Origin: CAVOXO01 sp963700425
GTDB lineage: Bacteria; Actinomycetota; Acidimicrobiia; Acidimicrobiales; Microtrichaceae
DNA length: 64,000 nt
Reading direction: 5' to 3'
Assembly (NCBI GenBank): GCA_963700425.1
Contig: CAVOXO010000003.1
Location: 744,001-808,000 of the forward strand
A program made the translations under genes and the position numbers. The notes under the pieces were generated by a model. That model was not told where the DNA came from. It was given only the letters and a program-made list of their open reading frames with translations, and ran no database searches. Below, piece after piece: positions 19,009 through 26,836 of this stretch. Each line of letters starts with the position of its first letter. Position 1 is the first letter of the stretch.

Positions 19009-20216
19009 ATGACGGCGACGATCGAACCGGTGGTCTACGACCCCTACTCCTATTCGGTCCATGACGACCCCTACCCGATCTACCAACGTCTGCGGCTGAG
19101 GCCCCGGTCTACCGAAACGACGAGCGCGACTTCTGGGCGCTGTCCGCGGCATGCGGACGTCCAGGACGGTTTCCGCATGTCCGACGTGCTGTCCTCCGCG
19201 CACGGGGTGACGCTCGACCCGGCGGCATCGGGGCCTCATGCGCACAAGTCGATGTCGTTTCTGGCCATGGACCCCCCACGCCACGGTCGCATGCGGGCGC
19301 TGGTGTCGCGAGGCTTCACCCCGCGACGCGTCGCCGATCTCGAACCCCGGATCCGGAAGCTGACGGTCTCCACCTGTCTGCGGCGCGTCGAGTCCGGCTC
19401 GTTCGACATGATCAGCGACCTGGCCGGACTGCTGCCGATGGACGTCATCTCCGAACTGGTGGGCGTCCCGCCCGACGATCGGGCCGAGCTGCGACGGATG
19501 GCCGACCTGCTCGTCCACCGCCCCGAAGGCGTGCACGACGTTCCGCCCGAGGGTGTGGAGGCGGCGCTCACGCTGGTCGGCTACTACGCGGACATGATCG
19601 CCCAGCGGCGGGCGAAGCGGACCGACGATCTCGACCTCGGCGCTGCATCGATGCGCGAGTCCGACGGCGATCGGCTGACCGACGACGACATCATCGTCGT
19701 TTCTCTTCCTCATGGTGGTCGCCGGAAACGAGACCACGACCAAGCTTCTGGGCAACGCCTGGTACTGGGCCTGGCGCAACCCCGACGAAGCATCGACGCG
19801 TCTTCGACGAACCGTCGTTCGTGCCCGAGTGGGTCGAGGAGACGTTGCGCTACGACACCTCGACGCAGATGCTGGCCCGGATCACGACCAGCGAACTCTC
19901 GGTCACGGAGGCGTCATTCCTGCCGGGGAGCGGGTGCGTGCTTCTGCTCGGGTCCGCGAACCGGGATCCGCCGCCTTCGACGACCCCGACGACTTCCGCA
20001 TCGGCCGAGGAGACGTGGGCAATCTGGTGAGCTTCGGATTCGGACGCCACTTCTGTCTCGGCGCGTCGCTGGCACGGCTCGAGGCGCGGATCGCGCTCGA
20101 GGAATCTGGTCTCGGCCATTGCCCGCTACGACATCGATCTCGACGGCGCCGAACGGGTCCACTCCATCAATGTGCGGGGATTCGGTCGACTGCCTACGAC
20201 GGTGGTTCCGAGATGA
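19009..20216 (+). CDS. Cytochrome P450, CYP123-like (eight single-base frameshifts)
   Basis: About 402 residues once eight indels are corrected (near 19095, 19146, 19699, 19799, 19904, 19937, 19969 and 20105; five insertions, three deletions, net +2 as the length requires). Intact P450 landmarks appear across the frames: MDPPRHGRMRALVSRGFTP (helix C), the I-helix with AGNETTTKL, EETLRYDTST (K-helix ExxR), and the heme loop FGFGRHFCLGASLA with the cysteine ligand. The fragments are highly conserved, so I treat the breaks as consensus errors, not decay. It heads the operon with CYP51; M. tuberculosis has CYP123 near CYP51, hence the label. Electrons probably come from the ferredoxin encoded three genes on. 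Confidence 0.75.
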
Positions 20217-20229
20217 GCGAGGTATCCCG

Positions 20230-21603
20230 ATGACCGAGACGCCGTGTTCGTGTCCGGTGGCGAGCGGTCCCGAGGGGCACCTCGACGAGCTGCGGTCCGA
20301 CCCGATCGCGACTGATGACCCGGGTGCGAGCCGAGTGCGGCGACGTCGGGGCATTTCGCCTCGTCGACCGGACCATCGCGCTCGTCAGTGGGGCCGACGC
20401 CAACGAGACGTTCTTCCGGGCATCCGACGAGGAGCTCGATCAGGCGGCGGCCTATCCGTTCATGACCCCGATCTTCGGCGAAGGGGTGGTCTTCGACGCC
20501 AGCCCCGAGCGTCGTCGCGAGATGCTCCACAACCAGTCGCTGCGTGATCGGTACATGCGCGGTCACGCCGAGACCATCGTGGACGAGGTCGACGCCATGT
20601 GTGCCGACCTCGACGACCGAGGGGACGATCGATCTGCTGGAGTGGACCGCGGAGCTGTTCATCTACACGTCGTCGTCGTGCCTGGTGGGTCGCCGTTTCC
20701 GGGCCGAGCTCACGGCGCGGGTCGCCCACCTCTTCGGCGACCTCGAGCAGGGAACCGATCCGATCGCCTTCGTCGATCCCTACGCCGACATCGAGAGCTT
20801 TCGCCGGCGTGACGCCGCCCGCGCCGAACTGGTCGGCCTCATCGTCGGAGATCATGGACCGCCGCGAGGCCGAAGGAGCGATCGAGGGCCGGGACAAGGA
20901 TCTTCTCGACGTGATGATGTCGGTTCGCGACACCGACGGCCGCTGGCGCTTCGACCCCGATCAGGTCACCGGGATGTTCATCTCGATGATGTTCGCCGGT
21001 CACCACACCACCTCGACCACGGCGTCGTGGACCCTCATCGAGCTCCTGCGTCACCCCGACGTCATGGCCGAGGTCGTCGAGGAGGTCGACGCTCTCTTCG
21101 AGGGGGGAGGCGACGTGACCTACCAGGCGCTGCGGGAGATCCCCCTGCTCGAGGGGGCGATCAAGGAGGCATTGCGGCTCCACCCGCCGCTCATCCTCTT
21201 GCTGCGCCAGGTGATGTGCCCCTTCTCCGTCGGGGGAGTCGAGATCCCCGAAGGGTGGCTCGTGGGTGCCACTCCTGCGGTGTCGAATCGGATCCCCGAG
21301 GCGTTCGATCGCGCCGGGGACTACGACCCCCATCGCTACGTCGACCCGCGCCACGACGACCTGGACAATCCGTGGAACTGGATCCCCTTCGGTGCAGGGC
21401 GCCATCGCTGCGTGGGAGCGGCCTTCGCCCTCATGCAGCTCAAGGCCGTCTTCCTGGTGTTGCTGCGGGACTGGTCCTTCGGCATGGCCCAGGACCCGTC
21501 GACGTACCGCAACGACCACTCCAAGATGGTCGTCCAGCTCGCCCAGCCCGCCGCGGTGACGTATCGGCGACGTACCTCCCGAGCCGGCGGGTCGGGGTCG
21601 TGA
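20230..21603 (+). CDS. cyp51: CYP51, sterol 14-alpha-demethylase family P450 (three single-base insertions)
   Basis: 457 residues after removing extra bases at 20311, ~20624 and 20847. The match to bacterial CYP51 is plain: AYPFMTPIFGEGVVFDASPE (B' region), the CYP51-specific I-helix FAGHHTT, the K-helix KEALRLHPPL, and heme loop FGAGRHRCVGAAFA. MtCYP51 has almost the same wording at each site. Known members remove the 14-alpha methyl group of lanosterol-type sterols; the physiological role of bacterial CYP51 outside sterol makers is unclear. The ferredoxin gene starts on its stop codon, as in M. tuberculosis (Rv0764c-Rv0763c), so that ferredoxin is the probable electron donor. Confidence 0.9.
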
Positions 21604-21854
21604 GCTGGCGGATCGTGGTCGACCCGGTGTTGTGTCAGAGCCACGGGGTGTGCGAGATGGAGGCCCCCGGGGTGTTCGAGGTCCCGCGGAAAGAACAGGT
21701 CCGCATCCTTGCGGACCGTCCCGGCGACGACCGCCGGGCGGCCGTCGAGGCCGCGGTGCGATTCTGTCCCACCCATGCCCTGTCGATCGTCGATGATGTT
21801 CCCGACGGGGGTCGTCGCGAAGGCGACGAGGCCGACACCGAGAAGGAAGAGTGA
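21600..21854 (+). CDS. 3Fe-4S ferredoxin, partner of CYP51
   Basis: 84 residues. Cluster ligands lie in CQSHGVC and the distal CPTHAL, leaving the motif typical of single [3Fe-4S] P450 ferredoxins. Starts with a GTG overlapping the cyp51 stop (GTGA). An acidic, charged tail (~65-84) extends beyond the usual ~65-residue fold. Its job is to pass electrons from a ferredoxin reductase to the P450s; no reductase gene is in the window. Confidence 0.88.
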   Translation: MSWRIVVDPVLCQSHGVCEMEAPGVFEVPRKEQVRILADRPGDDRRAAVEAAVRFCPTHALSIVDDVPDGGRREGDEADTEKEE

Positions 21855-21856
21855 CG

Positions 21857-22408
21857 ATGGCGTATCCACGATCCGAGATGGAGGAGATGGTCGAACGGTG
21901 GCTCGAGGCCAACCGGGAGGCCGAGGCGGCCGGTGACTGGCGGCCGATGGCCGAGCTCTACACCGAGGACGCGACCTACGGATGGAACTACGGTCCGAAC
22001 ACCGACTTCATGGCGGTGGGCCGCGACGAGATCCGTGACCTCGCCCTCGGTGCGGAGATGGGTGGGCTCGACGGCTGGCAGTACCCCTACGAAGAGGTGG
22101 TCATCGATGATCAGGCAGGGTGGGTCATCGGCTTGTGGCGTCAGGTTGCGGATGCCACCCGGGCGGACGGCAGCCACTATGAGGTGGCCGGAATCGGTGG
22201 TAGTTGGTTCCGCTACGGCGGCGACTTCCGGTGGTCGTGGCAGCGTGACTGGTTCGACTTCGGCAACGCCGCGGCGTTGTTCATGGAGATGATGGCCGAC
22301 GGCGCGTTGTCGGAGGGGATGACCGAGCGGATGAACCGGTCGATGCGTGGACCGCTGCCGGGCTACTACCCGGCGTTCGCCGCCCCCGTCGGACTGTGGG
22401 ACCGATGA
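21857..22408 (+). CDS. SnoaL-like (NTF2 fold) protein
   Basis: 183 residues. Opening helix EEMVERWLEANREAEAAGDW followed by AELYTEDATYGWNYGP is the standard SnoaL/ketosteroid isomerase-like start. The C-terminal ~40 residues extend beyond the fold. It starts right after the ferredoxin (an in-frame GTG at 21851 overlapping the ferredoxin stop is an alternative) and its stop overlaps the dehydrogenase start. A hydratase, isomerase or ligand-binding role in the same oxidation pathway is likely; there is no direct sign which. Confidence 0.75.
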   Translation: MAYPRSEMEEMVERWLEANREAEAAGDWRPMAELYTEDATYGWNYGPNTDFMAVGRDEIRDLALGAEMGGLDGWQYPYEEVVIDDQAGWVIGLWRQVADATRADGSHYEVAGIGGSWFRYGGDFRWSWQRDWFDFGNAAALFMEMMADGALSEGMTERMNRSMRGPLPGYYPAFAAPVGLWDR

Positions 22409-23883
22409 GCATCTCGGTGGCGGGCGACGGGCTCGACGTCCTGTTGATCGACGGGGAGCTCCGCGCCGCGTCCGACGCGGCCGTGTTCGAGACCGTCAAC
22501 CCTGCCACCGAGGAGACCCTCGGCGTTGCGGCAGACGCCGGCCCGGCCGACGCCGATGCGGCCGTCGGGGCGGCCCGTCGGGCCTTCGACGACACCGAGT
22601 GGGCGAACGACCACGAGTTCCGTGCCCGCTGCCTCGACCAGCTCCGCGAGGCACTGGTGTCCGAAGGCGAGTCCATGCGGTCGATCACGACGGCCGAGGC
22701 CGGCGCCCCGGTGGCGTTGACGGCGGGGCCTCAGTACGACATCCCCGTGGGTGATCTCGCCTTCGCGGCGGGCATGGCCCGCGACTACGACGGCTGGAGG
22801 ATCGACCTCGGAGCGGCGGAGCCGATGGGAATGCCCACTCGGAGGTGGGTCCTTCGAGAAGCGGCGGGGGTCGTGGCCGCGATCGTTCCCTGGAACTTCC
22901 CCCACCAGATCACGTTGGCCAAGGTGGGTCCGGCTCTCGCCGCCGGATGCACGGTGGTGGTGAAAGCCGCTCCGGACACCCCGTGGTGCGCATCGGCGCT
23001 GGCCAGGATCGCGGCGGAGCAGACCGACCTGCCCCCCGGGGTGCTGAACGTCATCACCTCGTCGGACCACGCCATCGGATCGCAACTCGTGGCCGATCGG
23101 CGGGTCGATGTGGTGTCGTTCACCGGTTCGACGGTCACGGGGAAGGCGGTCATGGCCGCGGCCGCGCCGAACATCACCAAGGTGTTCCTCGAGCTGGGTG
23201 GGAAATCGGCATCGGTCGCGCTCGGAGACGCCGACATGGCGTCCGCTGCGTCGATGACCGCCGTCATGGCGATGACGCACGCCGGCCAGGGGTGTGCCAT
23301 CAGCACCCGTCTGGTGGTCCCTCGGGACCGCTACGTCGAGGCTGCGGAGATCGCCGCGGCCACGATGTCGGCGATGGGCGCCGGAGATCCCACCGATCCC
23401 GGCACGTTCTGCGGCCCCCTCATCTCCGCCCGCCAGCGCGATCGGGTCGAGGGCTATCTCGCCACCGTCGAGGCCGAGGGGGGATCCTTCGTCACCGGCG
23501 GCGGCCGGACCTCGGGGTTCGACCGCGGCTACTTCATCGATCCCACCGTGGTCGTGGGCCTCGACAACTCGTCCACGGTGGCGCGCCAGGAGATCTTCGG
23601 TCCGGTGCTGACGGTGATCGCCCACGATGGCGACGATGATGCCGTCGCCATCGCCAACGACTCGCCTTTCGGCCTGTCGGGAGCGGTGTGGTCGGCCGAC
23701 CGTGATCGTGCCTGGGGCGCGGCTCGCCGCATTCGCACCGGGACCCTCAGCGTGAACGGAGGCATCTGGTACAGCGCGGACGTGCCCTTCGGTGGCTACA
23801 AGCAGTCGGGCATCGGCAGGGAGATGGGTGTGGCCGGTTTCGAGGAATACCTCGAGACCAAGGTGATCGCAGAAGGAGTCTGA
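22405..23883 (+). CDS. NAD(P)-dependent aldehyde dehydrogenase
   Basis: 492 residues, full length. The catalytic Cys lies in HAGQGCAIS and the general base Glu in FLELGGKS; the nucleotide site has VPWNFPHQ and SFTGSTVTGK. The ATG overlaps the previous stop (ATGA). It is followed in order by an SDR and a 3-hydroxyisobutyrate dehydrogenase-like gene, the same order as Rv0768 (aldA), Rv0769 and Rv0770 in M. tuberculosis. It likely oxidises an aldehyde made from the P450 product to the acid. Confidence 0.9.
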   Translation: MSISVAGDGLDVLLIDGELRAASDAAVFETVNPATEETLGVAADAGPADADAAVGAARRAFDDTEWANDHEFRARCLDQLREALVSEGESMRSITTAEAGAPVALTAGPQYDIPVGDLAFAAGMARDYDGWRIDLGAAEPMGMPTRRWVLREAAGVVAAIVPWNFPHQITLAKVGPALAAGCTVVVKAAPDTPWCASALARIAAEQTDLPPGVLNVITSSDHAIGSQLVADRRVDVVSFTGSTVTGKAVMAAAAPNITKVFLELGGKSASVALGDADMASAASMTAVMAMTHAGQGCAISTRLVVPRDRYVEAAEIAAATMSAMGAGDPTDPGTFCGPLISARQRDRVEGYLATVEAEGGSFVTGGGRTSGFDRGYFIDPTVVVGLDNSSTVARQEIFGPVLTVIAHDGDDDAVAIANDSPFGLSGAVWSADRDRAWGAARRIRTGTLSVNGGIWYSADVPFGGYKQSGIGREMGVAGFEEYLETKVIAEGV

Positions 23884-23884
23884 G

Positions 23885-24637
23885 ATGGGTCGTTTCGATG
23901 GTGCGGTATCGATCGTCACCGGGGCAGGTGGCGGGATCGGCGAGGGCTACGCCCGGGCGTTGGCCGCCGAGGGGGCCTCGGTGGTCGTGGCGGACATCAA
24001 CGGCGACGCGGCCGAGGCGGTCGCCTCGGACATCTCGGCGAGCGGCGCCGCGGCGACGGCGGTGATCGTCGATGTCGCCGATCCCGTGTCGACCGAGGCC
24101 ATGGCGACGAGCGTCATGGATCGATTCGGGCGCATCGACCACCTCGTCAACAACGCCGCCATCTACGGCGGAATGAAGCTCGACCTGTTGTTGACCGTGG
24201 ACTGGGACTACTACCGGATGTTCATGGCGGTGAACCTCGACGGCGCTCTGCTGTGCTCCCGGGCGTGTTGGCAGCACATGGCCGCGAGTGGCGGCGGCGC
24301 GATCGTGAACCAGTCGTCGACCGCCGCGTGGTTGTACTCGGGCTACTACGGGTTGGCCAAGGTGGGTATGAACGGCCTGACCCAACAGCTCGCCCATGAA
24401 CTGGGCGGTTCGAACATCAGGGTCAATGCCATCGCCCCGGGGCCCATCGATACCGAGGCGACGCGCCGCGTCGTTCCGGAGGGCATGGTCGACGACATCG
24501 TCAAGGGCCTGGCCCTCAAGCGCATGGGGACGCCCGACGACCTGGTCGGGATGTGCCTGTTCCTTCTCTCCGACGACGCGTCCTGGGTCACGGGTCAGAT
24601 CTTCAACGTCGACGGCGGCCAGGTGATCCGCTCGTGA
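23885..24637 (+). CDS. Short-chain dehydrogenase/reductase
   Basis: 250 residues with the classical SDR layout: TGAGGGIGEG nucleotide motif (~13-22), Asp at VVVADINGD favouring NAD, NNAA, catalytic Ser in NQSSTAA and YYGLAK (Tyr/Lys), ending in NVDGGQVI. It probably interconverts an alcohol and a ketone in the operon's oxidation pathway. One base separates it from the upstream aldehyde dehydrogenase stop; its own stop overlaps the GTG of the next gene. Confidence 0.9.
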   Translation: MGRFDGAVSIVTGAGGGIGEGYARALAAEGASVVVADINGDAAEAVASDISASGAAATAVIVDVADPVSTEAMATSVMDRFGRIDHLVNNAAIYGGMKLDLLLTVDWDYYRMFMAVNLDGALLCSRACWQHMAASGGGAIVNQSSTAAWLYSGYYGLAKVGMNGLTQQLAHELGGSNIRVNAIAPGPIDTEATRRVVPEGMVDDIVKGLALKRMGTPDDLVGMCLFLLSDDASWVTGQIFNVDGGQVIRS

Positions 24638-25506
24638 GCGCCGGTGCCGTTCGCGTCGGGTTCGTCGGGCTGGGGAACATCGGGGCGCCCATGGCCCGCC
24701 GCCTGGTCGACTGGGACGGCGGCCTCACGGTGTTCGATCTGTCCGACGACGCCACGGTGCCGTTCGCGGAGAGCGGCGTGGTGGTGGCGCCGAACGTCGC
24801 GGAGCTGGCGTCGGGCAGCGATGTCATCTGCGTCATGGTCCGCGACGACGCCCAGGTGCGCGACGTCGTCGCCGGTCCCGGAGGGATCCTGTCGACGGCC
24901 CGACCCGGCACGGTGACCGCCATCCACTCCACCATCGGTGCCGACACCGCCGCCGAGTTGGCGGGGGTCGCCGCCGGTCGGGGCATCGATGTGGTCGACG
25001 CCCCGGTGTCAGGTGGGGCGATGGGCGCCCACGGCGGCACCCTGGCGGTCATGGTCGGAGGGAGCGACGCGGCCGTGGAGCGATGTCGGGCGCCGTTCGG
25101 GACCTTCGCCACCCTGGTCAGCCACCTGGGTCCGACGGGAGCGGGAACGCGGGCGAAGCTGGCCCGCAACCTGCTGCACTTCACCTCGTTCGTGGCGGTG
25201 GCGGAGGCGGCACGCCTGGCCGAGGCCGCGGGCATCGACCCCGCCGAGCTGGGGAGAATCGTCCGTCACTCCGACGCGGTGACGGGGGGTCCGGGCGCCA
25301 TCATGTTGCGCTCGACCACCGCTCCGATGTCCGCCGACGATCCGCTGCGGCCGATCTTCGAACACACCGCCACCCTCGGCGAGAAGGATCTCGCTCTCGC
25401 GCTCGAGGTGGCCGCAGAGCTCGGGGTCGATCTGCCCCTCGCGACCGCGGCGTCGTCGATGCTGAGCGACGCGCTCGGTGTCACCTCACCCGACGAACGG
25501 TCATGA
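24634..25506 (+). CDS. 3-hydroxyisobutyrate dehydrogenase-like NAD-binding protein
   Basis: 290 residues. N-terminal Rossmann motif GFVGLGNIGAPMARRL and substrate motif DAPVSGGAMGA mark the beta-hydroxyacid dehydrogenase family; the conserved catalytic Lys lies in GTRAKLARN. It starts with GTG overlapping the SDR stop. In M. tuberculosis the equivalent Rv0770 lies next to the SDR Rv0769. The substrate is probably a beta-hydroxy acid from the same pathway. Confidence 0.85.
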   Translation: MSAGAVRVGFVGLGNIGAPMARRLVDWDGGLTVFDLSDDATVPFAESGVVVAPNVAELASGSDVICVMVRDDAQVRDVVAGPGGILSTARPGTVTAIHSTIGADTAAELAGVAAGRGIDVVDAPVSGGAMGAHGGTLAVMVGGSDAAVERCRAPFGTFATLVSHLGPTGAGTRAKLARNLLHFTSFVAVAEAARLAEAAGIDPAELGRIVRHSDAVTGGPGAIMLRSTTAPMSADDPLRPIFEHTATLGEKDLALALEVAAELGVDLPLATAASSMLSDALGVTSPDERS

Positions 25507-26828
25507 GCCCCTCGGGCGGGAGGACCGGGCCGCGGCGCCGGACCGGTCATCTCGACGATCTCGACCAACCGACGCTGGCGGTGCTGGCCCGGGAGTACTT
25601 CCTGGCCGGTCATCTCATCGACCGGGCCGGTATGCCCCACGTCATCTCCGAGATGGGTCGTGACGCCATGACCGCGGTGGCCATAGGGGAGTGGAGCGGG
25701 GCGAGCCCGGTCTACACCCGCCGCATGCAGGAGGCCCTCGGCTTCGGCGGGACCGATGTCGAGACGATCTTCAAGGGAATGCAGCTCGACATCGGGGCGC
25801 CTCCGGAGTTCCTGGACTTCCGCTTCGAGGTCATCGATTCGGGTCACGGTCGTTTCCACCTGGATCACTGCGGAGCGCTGGCCGACGTCGAGCCGATGGG
25901 CGACGACTACGTGATCTCGATGTGTCACCACGTCGAGGACCCCACCTTCGACGCCACTGCGGCGGCGACGAACCCCAGGGCGCGGATGCGCCCCGTGCAC
26001 CGGCCGCCGCGGGTTCCCGCCGATCGCAGCCCGGTGTGCGAATGGCTCGTCGACATCGACGACGACCGGGATCCGATCCCCTTTCCCGCGGCGGCGACCG
26101 CGATGGCCGCGACGAACGCCGCCGTCGCGGTGCCCGACCTCGCTCCGAGGCCGCCCTCACACGAACCCCGGTCGGCCGGGAACGGCCCACGGGACGACTA
26201 CTCGGGGCCGTTCGATCCGGACCTGCGCTTCGAGGACTTCTCGGCGGCGGCGCTGATGACCGTGTGCTCCGAAGCGGCACTCCAGGGCCACCTTCTGGCG
26301 ATGGCGTTCGGTCGGGCCGTCGCCGCACAGGCGGACGTGACCCCAGGGGTCGCCGGGGTCCGGCCCGAGCCGATGTTGCGCCGACAACTCATCGGCGTCG
26401 CGGGGCTGACAGCCGGCCGGATCGCTGCTGCCATGGACGCCGAGGGAGGCCTCGACGGCATCGCGGCGATGCTCGAACGGCACCCGCTCTTCGCACCCCG
26501 TGGCTATGTCGAGGCATCGATCGTGCTCGGCCACGAGCGCCTCGTGGTGCAGCTCGATCGCTGCGCCGCGACCACCGAGTCCGTCCCCGGGTGGATCGGC
26601 GTGCTGGTCGACGACGGGGTGGACGTCGTGGCCGCGATGGCCGAGGCGGTCGACCCCCACGCGACCGTCTCACGGGTCGAACCGGGCGGCGGGGTGGCTG
26701 CATGGGAGATCGCGCTCGGGGGCCACCGGGCCCCGCAACGCAACGAGGTGGCTCTCGCGCGGTTCAGCTCGGGCGCGGAGTTCGTCTTCGAGCGAATCGG
26801 TCGCCGGTCCGCCCGGCCGTCGGTCTGA
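25503..26828 (+). CDS. Conserved protein of unknown function in the CYP51 operon
   Basis: 441 residues, coupled to the previous gene by an ATGA overlap and therefore part of the operon. I do not recognise the family. The N-terminal half has a His/Cys-rich region that could bind metal: FHLDHCGALADVEP, then MCHHVEDPTFD, with RMRPVHRPPR after it. A Pro/Arg-rich linker (~215-240) is followed by an Ala-rich helical second half. There are no signal peptide or membrane segments. Codon use matches its neighbours. An enzyme or accessory factor acting on the P450 pathway product is plausible. Confidence 0.7.
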   Translation: MSPSGGRTGPRRRTGHLDDLDQPTLAVLAREYFLAGHLIDRAGMPHVISEMGRDAMTAVAIGEWSGASPVYTRRMQEALGFGGTDVETIFKGMQLDIGAPPEFLDFRFEVIDSGHGRFHLDHCGALADVEPMGDDYVISMCHHVEDPTFDATAAATNPRARMRPVHRPPRVPADRSPVCEWLVDIDDDRDPIPFPAAATAMAATNAAVAVPDLAPRPPSHEPRSAGNGPRDDYSGPFDPDLRFEDFSAAALMTVCSEAALQGHLLAMAFGRAVAAQADVTPGVAGVRPEPMLRRQLIGVAGLTAGRIAAAMDAEGGLDGIAAMLERHPLFAPRGYVEASIVLGHERLVVQLDRCAATTESVPGWIGVLVDDGVDVVAAMAEAVDPHATVSRVEPGGGVAAWEIALGGHRAPQRNEVALARFSSGAEFVFERIGRRSARPSV

Positions 26829-26836
26829 CGACCCGG

